Positions 7,301 to 13,796 of a DNA stretch of 41,924 nucleotides are shown piece by piece. A program made the translations under genes and the position numbers. How positions within the stretch are numbered: position 1 is the first letter of the stretch; each line of letters begins with the position of its first letter. Below the pieces are notes generated by a model. It saw nothing but the letters and a program-made list of their open reading frames with translations, made no database searches and was not told the DNA's origin. The DNA is from a virus. The stretch spans positions 1 through 41,924 of the IMG/VR virus record IMGVR_UViG_3300028596_000026, one strand, 5' to 3'.

Positions 7301-8520
7301 GTCCACGTCGGATGGGTGTACCCGGGCCGGTACTCGCAGCCCGCCATGAGGGTGACCAGGTCGTTCGGGTCAAACGGCCGCAGCACCCCGGTGGGCAGGT
7401 GCAGGGTGCCGTTCATGACCGTGAGCAGATCGGGGTCTCCGTCGAAGTCCTCGGCGTACCGCTCCAGGATGCCGCGCGCCAGGTCGACCAGGGCCCGGAG
7501 CCGGTTCTTGGCCAGCACGCCGCGCCAGCCGGTGATCTGGCCCCGCATGTCCTGGGACTGGTTGTCGCGCTGCTTCGCCAGAGCGCCCTCGAACTGGGAC
7601 AGGGCCCAGATACGGACGGCCTCCACGGGCTCGGTCTCCGAGACCTCCGTCCAGACCCGGCCGGTCCACTTCAGCCACCCGAGCCCGGAGGCCCAGCAGA
7701 ACCGGCCCTCCAGCGTCCCGGAGCAGACGGCCTCCACCAGGTACGCGTCGGTGAACGACGCGTCGGCGGCGTTGCCTCCGGGCGGCGTGGTGCGGGCGGC
7801 GGCCGAGAGCGCCTCCAGGGTGCCCCCGGCGGCGAAGTAGTCGTCCACACCCTTGACCTCGGTGCCGTCGACCTCGGGCGGCACAACCAGGTAGTGGACG
7901 ACCGCCGCACCCCGGGACTTGAGCCAGGCGCCGAGCCGGGTCATGGCGAGCTGGACGTGCCGGTTGCCCTCGGCGTCGGCGTCGAAGCAGACGACCACGG
8001 GGCGCCCCTTGACCGGGACGTCCTCCCAGTCGCCGAGCGCGCCCATGGCGTTGCGGAAGTTGAACACGCCCGTGAGGCCGACGGCCGCGCACCCGGCGGT
8101 GACGATCGCGTCCACCTTTTTCATGCCCTCGGTGATCCACAGGGCGGTCCCGGGGTTCTCCCGGAGCCGCTCCAGGGACACCACCGGCATGTCGACGACC
8201 AAGGGCGCGCCCTTGGGGGTCTCGTACTTGATCGGCTTGGGCTCGCCCTTGGCGTTCATGCGCACCCGGGGAACGGCGGGCTTGACCTGGTAGCCGCTCG
8301 GCTCGCCGTCGGCGCCGAGCATCGGGACCAGGAGCATCGGGTAGGCGTCGTCGCGCTCCCAGACCGGGCGGGAGTAGCCGAGATCCTGGAGGAACTCGCG
8401 ATCGGCGGGGGTTCCGGTGAGGGTGCGGTAGCCGCGCGCCGTGATCGCGTCGCGGCCGATAGCGGAATCGACGAGCAGTTCGGTCTGGTGGTCGGGGGAC
8501 AGGTCGGTGAGCTCGGTCAT
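4303..8520 (-). CDS. Primase/SF3 helicase fused to family A DNA polymerase
   Basis: A 1405-aa single polypeptide. I chose ATG 8520 for its GGAAGAG SD. In order: a TOPRIM-type (DUF3854-like) primase region with WITEG (128-132) and CFDADAEG (178-185); an SF3 helicase with Walker A GCGAGSNGKST (442-452), an acidic motif VLEET (494-498) and SLFVNTN (535-541); a Pro-rich linker (718-745); a DEDDy 3'-5' exonuclease (DLE 775-777, D841, Y924-x3-D928); and a polymerase with motif A DLSQVDVR (1197-1204), motif B R1240/K1244/Y1252 and motif C HDE (1357-1359). All catalytic motifs I looked for are present except the usual Asn of exo motif II. One chain could unwind, prime, copy and proofread. It is the core of the minus-strand replication island. 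Confidence 0.9.
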   Translation of the reverse strand: MTELTDLSPDHQTELLVDSAIGRDAITARGYRTLTGTPADREFLQDLGYSRPVWERDDAYPMLLVPMLGADGEPSGYQVKPAVPRVRMNAKGEPKPIKYETPKGAPLVVDMPVVSLERLRENPGTALWITEGMKKVDAIVTAGCAAVGLTGVFNFRNAMGALGDWEDVPVKGRPVVVCFDADAEGNRHVQLAMTRLGAWLKSRGAAVVHYLVVPPEVDGTEVKGVDDYFAAGGTLEALSAAARTTPPGGNAADASFTDAYLVEAVCSGTLEGRFCWASGLGWLKWTGRVWTEVSETEPVEAVRIWALSQFEGALAKQRDNQSQDMRGQITGWRGVLAKNRLRALVDLARGILERYAEDFDGDPDLLTVMNGTLHLPTGVLRPFDPNDLVTLMAGCEYRPGYTHPTWTKALTALPADVVPWLQDRLGQALTGYKTPDHVMVIGCGAGSNGKSTITNTIRRAIGKYGVQVSDRVLMGNAGDHPTELMDLKGARYAVLEETPEARHLNVQRLKMILGTEDLTARRIRQDPVTFKTTHSLFVNTNYRPSVTETDHGTWRRLALLTYPFTFRKRPEDVVTEFDRLGDPAMEYAHDDHDVRSAALSWMVDGARAWYARDRMMLDIPRRVEDDTQSWRSETDLILGFTADVLTLDPGAFIPAQELLAAFNEWSAERGHRPWNDKTFASRFGAHDTIKAKKIQAGRKYVDGRQIRGWHGVELGKGGGPNPFDPDDPGPEEPPAPEPMPYEGSPAEIPDDALYDPQDRFPEHPGNAAPYSFGMDLETASAAQLFMGGQEGPFVRLAGTIGSSGNPWIARSDEPHKMRDTVTDLSSPQTGTVYGHGILGFDLLALAYHHGADYDALAAKAVDTMVLSQLLDPPGARDGGRTSHKLDDVANRFGHAGKTDEIKRLAAKHGGFDKIPLDDPEYNDYLRGDLAATQFVWEQLRMVHLPGESSLAPNDPRIKYAEREMRVVALQNRMTLNGWAIDTGLLAERVAEEAAKIAEAKERLVEYGVPLAKPDRFKLKLKKDWPQQWSMADVRALDGETQEREGFAVRIPGEVYASPWATDVGREALVKAFAAAGADYVPRTASGTLKLSADALGEGMWWDKDRGESFPGMLHPKAYGHLPAVRELCGILALATGATAKYDEIQRWTNAKGRAHAKVGAPQASGRWATSEPASSNLHPSHRAVFVADPGHVLITCDLSQVDVRSLAGHSQDPALIAMLQPGMDYHAEMAGIMCGDRTRRKEYKPVSHGLNYNQSPRSVAEQHGLDVAATFAAKAKHAERLHVFEEWKLGVVELARTGALLDNGFGRMMRCDPDRAWTQAPALYGQGGARDIMTESMLRFVDLGGRAARDAMRGVVHDEAIVSVPEAEAEEWAQMLREAFTWEWRGVPILAEVSNPAYRWSDCEH

Positions 8521-8597
8521 TCGGTACTCTTCCGGTGGTGGTGGCCTTACGGATGGCGCCCGGAGCCTCGTCGGCGCGAACTGGCGGGGCTCCTCCC

Positions 8598-8736
8598 GTC
8601 TTGTGCCTGACCTGGGGAAACGTGGCAATGCACGACCCTGCAAGACGGATAAGACAGGTGTCTGGGTTAACCCCAGGATACTAACTCCACACGAGGGTTA
8701 TACCAAGCACCTGTCTTATCCGTCTTGTTGCCGTCT
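8598..8736. repeat. Duplicated intergenic element, copy E1
   Basis: This element lies in the 233-bp gap between the HTH gene and the polymerase fusion and is repeated at 27310-27451 in the same orientation. Common parts are GTCTTGTGCCTGACCTG at the left, a perfect 18-bp inverted repeat AAGACGGATAAGACAGGT (8642-8659 with 8709-8726), AACTCCACACGAGGGT in the 49-bp spacer, and three GTCTT boxes 10-11 bp apart on the right (8712-8736). The copies differ in scattered positions between these blocks, so the blocks seem selected. Possible roles: operator for a multimeric regulator, replication origin, or structured leader RNA. Confidence 0.8.
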
Positions 8737-8753
8737 TGGCGGCCTAAGCGGAA

Positions 8754-9023
8754 TCAGTCCACCCGCACCTGGGACCAGTCCGATTCGCTGTCCGGGTTGC
8801 ACCACGCCCGAAGGCAAAGCCCCGGGTGCCCGCACCCGCGCATGATCACGTGCGCTCGGAGTTCGGCCGCGTCGTACGTGGCGCAGACGGCGCGCTCGCC
8901 CATCCTGCGGTACTCCACCGACAGACGGCCGGCCGCCGCCCAGCGCTTGATCGTGCGGTCCGTGACCCCGGCCAGCTCGGCCGCTTCGCGCGTGCTCACG
9001 CGCGCGTTCTTCTCGTTTGTCAT
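8754..9023 (-). CDS. Small HTH regulator (excisionase/MerR-like fold)
   Basis: An 89-aa protein with an N-terminal winged-helix-type HTH (STREAAELAGVTDRTIKRWAA, about 10-29) of the class used by small DNA-binding adaptors. Further on it has Cys residues (CATYD, CGHPGLCLRAWC at 64-76) that could bind a metal. No integrase is visible, so it is more likely a transcription or replication regulator. It is first in the minus-strand island, divergent from the 9122 operon across promoter P2, and just upstream of element E1. No clear SD precedes the ATG; TACCCT about 9 bp upstream could be a -10 giving a nearly leaderless mRNA. Confidence 0.7.
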   Translation of the reverse strand: MTNEKNARVSTREAAELAGVTDRTIKRWAAAGRLSVEYRRMGERAVCATYDAAELRAHVIMRGCGHPGLCLRAWCNPDSESDWSQVRVD

Positions 9024-9045
9024 GGGCCCAGGGTACGTCCCGGGG

Positions 9046-9102
9046 TTGACGGGGTCCCCGGGGCCGTGTTTGACTTATGCCATCGCCGGAGGAGAGACCG
9101 GC
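9046..9102 (+). promoter_or_regulatory. Shared phage promoter P2 with 5' hairpin
   Basis: TTGACG (9046-9051), 18 bp, TTGACTTATGCCA (9070-9082), then a hairpin GCCGG/CCGGC (9085-9102) whose loop is AGGAGAGA. The leader continues into CGAGGAGACACC and the GTG of the next gene; this SD block is identical at P3 and P4. It probably drives the long plus-strand early operon. It lies 23 bp from the start of the divergent HTH gene, which may control it. Confidence 0.75.
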
Positions 9103-9121
9103 AAGACACCGAGGAGACACC

Positions 9122-10144
9122 GTGAGCAACGACAAGATTTGGGCCTACAGCAACACCGGCAACCTGGCGCACGCGTTCGTCCAGGTCTGGGCCGACAAGG
9201 ACGGCAACGAGTCGTCCGAGCACCTTCGCGCCATGTGCCGCAAGACGATCGCCCGGCACGCGTCCACCCGGTACGAGGAGCGCAAGTTCATGCTCCTGGG
9301 CCTGTGCGCCAACTGCGTGAAGCTGGCCGACGCCCACCAGGCCCGGATCGAGGACGCCGACCGGCCCGCCACCGAGGCGCACGACCTCGGCTACGTCCCG
9401 ACCGGTGACGCCGACTCGCTCGACAACGAGCAGCGGGAGCGCCTCCAGGCCGGGTTCGACGCGGCCGTGGCCTCCCGCCAGGCGTCCCCGGCCGCCGAGA
9501 CGGTCACGATCCAGAACCAGCCGGTGGAGACCCTGGCCGAGACCGAGATCTGGGCCCGGACCCGGACGGGAGTCACCTTCCATGCCTTCCCCTCCGAGGA
9601 CGGTCCGGCGATGTGCAGGAGTACCGTTCACCGGGGTGCGGGCCTGGAGCGGTACACCCTGGCGACCGTCACCGAGCGCGTCCGCTCGGTGTTTGGAAAG
9701 GCCCGGGGCCTGGAGATCTGCCCCCGCTGCGTGACCCTGGCCGAAGCCCGGGAGTTCGACGCCGGGGAGACCCCGGCCGCCGAGACGGTCACGATCCAGG
9801 GCCAGCCGGTGGAGACCCTGGCCGACGCCGAGGCGATCGTCATCAGGGAGCTGCGGGCGGAGGTCCAGGACGCGGCCCACGCCGAGGCGCTGGAGATGGA
9901 CGCGGCCGGGGAGGCGCTCACCGCCGCCCACGCCGACGCCATGACGCTCCTGGAGCCCGAGACGGAGCCGGTCCGGTGGCACTACCGGGCGGAGCGTTGG
10001 ACCGATCAGGGCACCGTCCAGGCGGTTCTGGAGGGCTACGTGATCGGCAGCTCCGACGCGGACGAGGTGGAGCGCCGGATCCGGGCGGAGAGCGTGTCCC
10101 ACCCCGGTACCCGGATCGCGAACTTCACCCTCCGCAAGGCCTGA
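9122..10144 (+). CDS. Internally duplicated Cys-motif protein
   Basis: A 340-aa protein of unknown function, started at GTG 9122 behind a GAGGAG SD. It contains two copies of a module: a Trp-Ala start, then MC (39, 165), then CxxC followed by xTLA or KLA (62-65, 200-203), which may form a small metal knuckle. Each copy is followed by AAETVTIQ(N/G)QPVETLA (124-139, 219-234). At DNA level 9486-9540 and 9771-9825 are 55-bp direct repeats with two mismatches, so the duplication is recent or kept uniform. The C-terminal part is acidic and helical, then an Arg/Trp-containing domain. It is the first gene of the early operon. Confidence 0.6.
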   Translation: MSNDKIWAYSNTGNLAHAFVQVWADKDGNESSEHLRAMCRKTIARHASTRYEERKFMLLGLCANCVKLADAHQARIEDADRPATEAHDLGYVPTGDADSLDNEQRERLQAGFDAAVASRQASPAAETVTIQNQPVETLAETEIWARTRTGVTFHAFPSEDGPAMCRSTVHRGAGLERYTLATVTERVRSVFGKARGLEICPRCVTLAEAREFDAGETPAAETVTIQGQPVETLADAEAIVIRELRAEVQDAAHAEALEMDAAGEALTAAHADAMTLLEPETEPVRWHYRAERWTDQGTVQAVLEGYVIGSSDADEVERRIRAESVSHPGTRIANFTLRKA

Positions 10145-10155
10145 CCCATCCTCCC

Positions 10156-10178
10156 GGGGCCGCCCGCTCGGCGGCCCC
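10156..10178 (+). other. Intercistronic stem-loop A
   Basis: GGGGCCGCC (10156-10164) pairs perfectly with GGCGGCCCC (10170-10178) around a 5-nt loop. It lies between a stop codon and the AGGAG SD of the next gene. The same 9-bp stem recurs at 10754-10776, so it is a repeated mRNA element: a processing or stability site, or a leaky terminator. Confidence 0.75.
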
Positions 10179-10196
10179 CACCAACAGGAGCCCCGC

Positions 10197-10742
10197 ATGA
10201 CCGAGCAGCCCGCCCCCTGTCGCACCACCCGACACTGCGTCCATCACGACTTCTGCCACCGGTGCACCCCTAGCCTTACCGTCGCGTCGCGGTACCTCGT
10301 CAAGGCCATCAGCGCCGCCAGGATCGACGACGAGCGCAAGGGCGGCGTCTACGACCAGCTTGCCGCCACGGTCCGGGACGCCGCCCGCACCGCCAGCGGA
10401 CAGCAGCCCGAGACCGGCCAGGGCCCGGACCCGTGCTCCGCCTGCCCCGACGGCCACACCCCCGCCGACCTTGGCAGCCAGCCCTGGGCCGTCTGGGTCT
10501 CCGACCACCGCGACGGAGACGGCCAGCCCGCCATCCTCATGGTCGCGCGTACCGGAGGAGCCCACGTAGCCGAGTCCGACGCCGAGTGGATGCGGGCCCG
10601 CCTGAACGACCGCGCCGACCGGGCCGCCATCCTCCGCGAAGCCGCCGACGCCATCGAGCAGGCCGCAGGTGACATGACTCGGTTCCGTGGCTCCCAGATC
10701 GCCGCAGAGCTCCGCCGGATGGCCGGAGAGGCCCGCTCATGA
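10197..10742 (+). CDS. Hypothetical protein with N-terminal Cys/His cluster
   Basis: A 181-aa protein. The N-terminus has CRTTRHCVHHDFCHRC (8-23), a possible zinc site, and CSACPDG occurs near 80. The middle (AVWVSDHRDGDGQPAILMVART) is beta-rich. The C-terminus is an amphipathic helix of the AAILREAADAIEQ type seen in many Streptomyces and phage small proteins. Function is not known. ATG 10197 has AGGAG upstream and the gene lies between two similar stem-loops. Its TGA overlaps an ATG at 10739. Confidence 0.55.
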   Translation: MTEQPAPCRTTRHCVHHDFCHRCTPSLTVASRYLVKAISAARIDDERKGGVYDQLAATVRDAARTASGQQPETGQGPDPCSACPDGHTPADLGSQPWAVWVSDHRDGDGQPAILMVARTGGAHVAESDAEWMRARLNDRADRAAILREAADAIEQAAGDMTRFRGSQIAAELRRMAGEARS

Positions 10743-10751
10743 CCCGCACCG

Positions 10752-10778
10752 CCGGGGCCGCCGTTGTGGCGGCCCCGG
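10752..10778 (+). other. Intercistronic stem-loop B
   Basis: An 11-bp perfect stem (10752-10762 with 10768-10778) around a GTTGT loop. Its inner nine pairs are identical to stem-loop A. It lies between the ATG at 10739 and the GTG at 10799, which supports 10799 as the real start of the next gene: in both places the order is stop, stem-loop, SD, start. Confidence 0.75.
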
Positions 10779-10798
10779 TCAACCCGAAAGGAACCGCC

Positions 10799-11113
10799 GT
10801 GCACAACGACGACCTGACCCTGATCGAGAACCTGGCCAAGGGCCGGGGACACAAGGAACTGGCCTCCGAGCTGGGAGTCAGCCGGACCGCCGTTACTGCT
10901 CGCCTGGCCCGGATCAAGGACGAGCAGAACGTCTCCACCACCGCCGAGCTGCTCGTCCGCTTCGGTCAGCGGACCGCCTTCCTGAGCGCCGCCGAGGCGC
11001 TGCTCCAGAGCCGGCTGGAGAACCCGGTTGGGGAGGCGGAGGAGCACGTCAACCACGTGATGGAGGGTCTGGCCGGATACCTCCGGGGCCGGGCCCAGAG
11101 CATTTTCAAGTGA
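10799..11113 (+). CDS. HTH protein, LuxR/sigma-like helix-turn-helix
   Basis: A 104-aa protein starting at GTG 10799 (SD AAAGGA); the alternative ATG 10739 would add 20 residues that read through stem-loop B. Residues 7-45 (LIENLAKGRGHKELASELG, then VSRTAVTARLARI) form a tetrahelical HTH of the LuxR/sigma-4 type, followed by NVSTTAELLVRF, also typical of that group. The C-terminal half is helical. A DNA-binding regulator of early or late genes is plausible; targets are not known. The next gene starts inside its stop (GTGA). Confidence 0.65.
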   Translation: MHNDDLTLIENLAKGRGHKELASELGVSRTAVTARLARIKDEQNVSTTAELLVRFGQRTAFLSAAEALLQSRLENPVGEAEEHVNHVMEGLAGYLRGRAQSIFK

Positions 11114-11436
11114 GGCCTGAGCCTGAGGTGTTCGAGGACCCGGTGGAGCTCCCCGAGGGGGTGTTCCACTGCGGTCCGACGGCCTACAACAAGTACGGCT
11201 GCCGGTGCCGGTACTGCACCACCTGGAGCCGTCTTTACCAGCGTGCCCGGGAGGCCCGCAGAACCGAGACCACGCGTCGTCGTCGGCGCGCGGTCCGGGA
11301 TTACCTGGCCCACCGAGGCGTCCAGGTCTGGGGATCCGGACCTTTCCGCAAGAACCCGTTGCCGCTGGCCCGGCTCATCGCTCACTACCTGAACGATGAC
11401 CTGGAGACGTGGCTGAACCAAGAGGATGAGAAGTGA
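11110..11436 (+). CDS. Small basic protein with Cys-rich motif
   Basis: A 108-aa protein starting at GTG 11110, overlapping the previous stop. Residues 20-50 contain HCGPTAYNKYGCRCRYC, followed by a Tyr and Arg-rich helix (RAREARRTETTRRRRR). This resembles a widespread actinophage motif (H-C/G-G-T-x-Y-x-x-G-C-R-C-x-x-C) with basic helices, likely metal- and nucleic-acid-binding. The C-terminus (LARLIAHYLNDDLETWL) is helical. No specific function can be assigned. It is translationally coupled to both neighbours. Confidence 0.55.
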   Translation: MRPEPEVFEDPVELPEGVFHCGPTAYNKYGCRCRYCTTWSRLYQRAREARRTETTRRRRRAVRDYLAHRGVQVWGSGPFRKNPLPLARLIAHYLNDDLETWLNQEDEK

Positions 11437-11657
11437 GCAGACTTCGAGCATCGATGCTGGCCCTGGCCATCGTCCTGATCTTCACGGCGTTCGTCGTCGT
11501 GGCGTGCGAGGAGCGCGCCGAAGCGCCGGTCCAGGTCCCGGGAACGTCGGTCGACATCGACGTCGACCGGTCCAGGCCCCGCCCGAAGATGACGGCGCCG
11601 GCCCCGGCCGCGCCGAAGGTCGTCATCCCGAAGCAGCGGAGCGGGGGCAAGCGCTAA
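11433..11657 (+). CDS. Phage-encoded small lipoprotein
   Basis: A 74-aa protein from GTG 11433. It has a basic N-terminus (SRLRAS), a hydrophobic stretch (MLALAIVLIFTAFVVV) and Cys at about residue 25 in an AC context, which fits a lipobox. After the Cys come about 50 acidic, Pro- and Ala-rich residues. It is predicted to be lipid-anchored on the outside of the membrane. Phage lipoproteins of this kind often block superinfection by other phages, but nothing here proves that role. Confidence 0.6.
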   Translation: MSRLRASMLALAIVLIFTAFVVVACEERAEAPVQVPGTSVDIDVDRSRPRPKMTAPAPAAPKVVIPKQRSGGKR

Positions 11658-12055
11658 TGACCAGCAAGCCCGGTATCGACCACCTGGAAGTCGGTGACGA
11701 AGTTGTCGTCATCGAGCGGATCCACCGTTCCGAGGACCGCCTGACACCGGTCCGCATCACCAAGATCAACCGGGTGTGGTGGGAGTTCGAGGAGATCCAG
11801 TCCCCCGTCATTCTCAACCGGGCCCCCCGCACCTGGCGCATGCGGAAGGCCACCCAGTACGAGGGTGACTACCGGGGCGACTACTACGGCGACCGGTTCG
11901 TCACCGCCGAACAGCTCCTGTGGGAGGACCAGGACAACACCGCCAGGCGGTACCTGCGGGAGATCGGGTTGGACGCAGGGAAGTGCACCGTCATCGACAG
12001 GCTCACCCTGGCCAACCTGATCCGTACGCACCTCGGGATGGAGGAGATCCAGTGA
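11657..12055 (+). CDS. Hypothetical small beta-rich protein
   Basis: A 132-aa protein; its ATG overlaps the previous TAA (TAATG). The first 60 residues (VGDEVVVIERIHRSEDRLTP, TKINRVWWEFEEI) suggest a small SH3/KOW-like barrel of the type seen in phage proteins next to helicases. The C-terminal 50 residues are helical. It overlaps the SF2 helicase start by 4 bp, so it may be an accessory factor of that helicase. No known family is recognised with confidence. Confidence 0.5.
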   Translation: MTSKPGIDHLEVGDEVVVIERIHRSEDRLTPVRITKINRVWWEFEEIQSPVILNRAPRTWRMRKATQYEGDYRGDYYGDRFVTAEQLLWEDQDNTARRYLREIGLDAGKCTVIDRLTLANLIRTHLGMEEIQ

Positions 12056-13686
12056 CGACGCTCAAGCTGCGCGACTACCAGCGCCAGGCGCTGGACGCGG
12101 TCTACGACGCCTGGTCGGAGGGGGTCCGCCGTCCGGCGGTCGTCCTTCCGACCGGGGCCGGCAAGACCGTGGTGTTCGCGCACCTGACCCAGGAGTTTCG
12201 GAACTCCTACGTGCACGGCGTGCCGGACAAGGGCCGTCGCGTCATCGTCCTGGTCCACCGGGATGAGCTGGCCGACCAGGCGATGAACAAGCTCCGCCAG
12301 GTGCTCCCCGAGGACGTCTCGGTGGGGAAGGTCAAGGCAACCCACGACCAGACCGACGCCGACGTCATGGTGTGCTCCGTCCAGACCCTGGCTTCGGCCG
12401 GGCGCCGGGAACGGCTGCTCGCCGACGAGGGGCGTCACGGCAACGTCGGCCTGATCATCACGGACGAGTGCCACCACGCCGCCGCCGCGTCCTACCGCAA
12501 GGTGTACGACGCGTTCCCCGAGGCTCTCCAGGTCGGCGTCACCGCGACGCTGGAGCGCAATGACGGGAAGAGCCTCGGAGACGTCTGGGACGACGTGGTG
12601 TACACCAAGTCCATCCTGTGGATGGTCTCCAAGGGGTACCTCACCGACGTCCGGGCCAAGGCCGTCGACGTCTCCACCCTGGACATGTCCGGCGTGAAGC
12701 GCACGGGCGCCGACTGGGCGGCCGGGGACCTCGGCCGCGCCCTGGAGGAGTCCGGGGCGCTGGGAGCCGTCTCACGGGCCTACCAGGAGCACGGGGAGGG
12801 CCGCCGGGCGATCGTCTTCACCCCCACCGTAGCCACGGCGGAGGCGGTGGCGGCCGACCTGAACGGAGCCGGCGTGCCGTCCGGCATGATCTCGGGCGAG
12901 ACGCCCCGGGACGAGCGGCGGCACCTGTTCGAGGAGTTCCGGCAGGGACGGTTGCGCACCCTGGTCAATTGCATGGTGCTGACCGAGGGATTCGACGCCC
13001 CCTGGGCCGAGGTCGCCGTCATCGCACGGCCGACTCGCTCCCGGGCGCTCTACACCCAGATGGTCGGGCGCGTGCTGCGGCCCTGGGAGGGTAAGAAGGA
13101 TGCCCTGGTCCTGGACCTGGTCGGCGCCTCCGCCAACGGGCTGCGGACGCTCATCGACCTGGAGCCCGGCGCCGTCCGCAAGATGCGCGACGGGGAGTCC
13201 CTGGCCGACGCGGTGGTCCGGGAGGCCGAGGAAGGGGATCAGAAGGTTCCGGCAGGTTCGATCGCTTTCGAGCTGCGAGTCCGGGACCTGGACGTGTTCG
13301 CCGCGTCCCCAACCGCCTGGCACCGCACCCACGGCGGCGTGATGTTCATCGACATCGGGCGGAAGAAGCGCGTGTTCCTGTGGCCGTCATCGCAGGAGCC
13401 CGGGAAGTGGGACGTCTGCGCGCAGGACGAGACGGGAGCCGGCGTCACGCAGTATCAGGCCCTGGACCTGTCCATGGCGCTCGCGTGGGGGGAGGCGAAG
13501 GCCGAGGACCACCAGGAGTTCTCCACGCGCCGCAACGCGTCCTGGCGCCGGGGTACGCCGTCCGAGGCGCAGCTCCGGGCGGCCCGTGCCCTCGGCGTCG
13601 ACCCCAAGGGTCTGGGTAGGGGGGAGCTCGGCGACGCCCTGTCCGTGGCGGCGGCCTCCCGGGACCTGGACAGGTTCCTGTCCTAG
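12052..13686 (+). CDS. Superfamily 2 DEAD/DEAH-type helicase
   Basis: A 544-aa protein starting at GTG 12052. It has the Q-like RDYQ box near the N-terminus, Walker A LPTGAGKT (about 31-38), motif II TDECHH (DECH, about 138-143), motif III TATLER, motif V LTEGFDAPW and motif VI QMVGRVLRP, in the right order for a full two-lobed SF2 motor. The C-terminal 130 residues form an extra domain, not recognised. Likely roles are fork restart, recombination or branch migration in phage replication. It is encoded in the plus-strand early operon rather than beside the polymerase. The gene ends just before promoter P3. Confidence 0.85.
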   Translation: MTTLKLRDYQRQALDAVYDAWSEGVRRPAVVLPTGAGKTVVFAHLTQEFRNSYVHGVPDKGRRVIVLVHRDELADQAMNKLRQVLPEDVSVGKVKATHDQTDADVMVCSVQTLASAGRRERLLADEGRHGNVGLIITDECHHAAAASYRKVYDAFPEALQVGVTATLERNDGKSLGDVWDDVVYTKSILWMVSKGYLTDVRAKAVDVSTLDMSGVKRTGADWAAGDLGRALEESGALGAVSRAYQEHGEGRRAIVFTPTVATAEAVAADLNGAGVPSGMISGETPRDERRHLFEEFRQGRLRTLVNCMVLTEGFDAPWAEVAVIARPTRSRALYTQMVGRVLRPWEGKKDALVLDLVGASANGLRTLIDLEPGAVRKMRDGESLADAVVREAEEGDQKVPAGSIAFELRVRDLDVFAASPTAWHRTHGGVMFIDIGRKKRVFLWPSSQEPGKWDVCAQDETGAGVTQYQALDLSMALAWGEAKAEDHQEFSTRRNASWRRGTPSEAQLRAARALGVDPKGLGRGELGDALSVAAASRDLDRFLS

Positions 13687-13688
13687 GG

Positions 13689-13779
13689 TTGACAGAAGCC
13701 ACACGCCCCTGTTTGACTTAAGCCATCGCCCCGGAGAGTGAGTCTCCGGGGCACCACCCCGGCCGAGCGAGTCGGCCGG
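13689..13779 (+). promoter_or_regulatory. Shared phage promoter P3 with two leader hairpins
   Basis: TTGACA (13689-13694), 18 bp, TTGACTTAAGCCA (13713-13725), then two perfect hairpins. The first has a 10-bp stem (13728-13737 with 13743-13752) and loop GTGAG. The second has an 8-bp stem (13759-13766 with 13772-13779) and loop GCGAG. CGAGGAGACACC and GTG 13797 follow. The first hairpin would start at or near the mRNA 5' end. Hairpins of near-identical loop sequence in tandem suggest a specific RNA-level role such as 5' protection or protein binding. Confidence 0.75.
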
Positions 13780-13796
13780 ACATCCGAGGAGACACC

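Noticed and set aside
4306-8610. Very long plus-strand open frame opposite the polymerase gene
   Set aside because: It is an antisense shadow caused by high GC and codon bias. Its predicted protein is Arg/Gly/Pro/Val-rich with no motifs, and the minus strand encodes a complete polymerase.
8598-8736. attP or transposon ends (from the 18-bp inverted repeats)
   Set aside because: No recombinase gene is linked to either copy, nothing codes between the arms, and there are no target duplications.
8754-9023. Excisionase of a temperate phage
   Set aside because: The HTH fold fits, but no integrase, attachment site or repressor was found, so a regulator is more likely.
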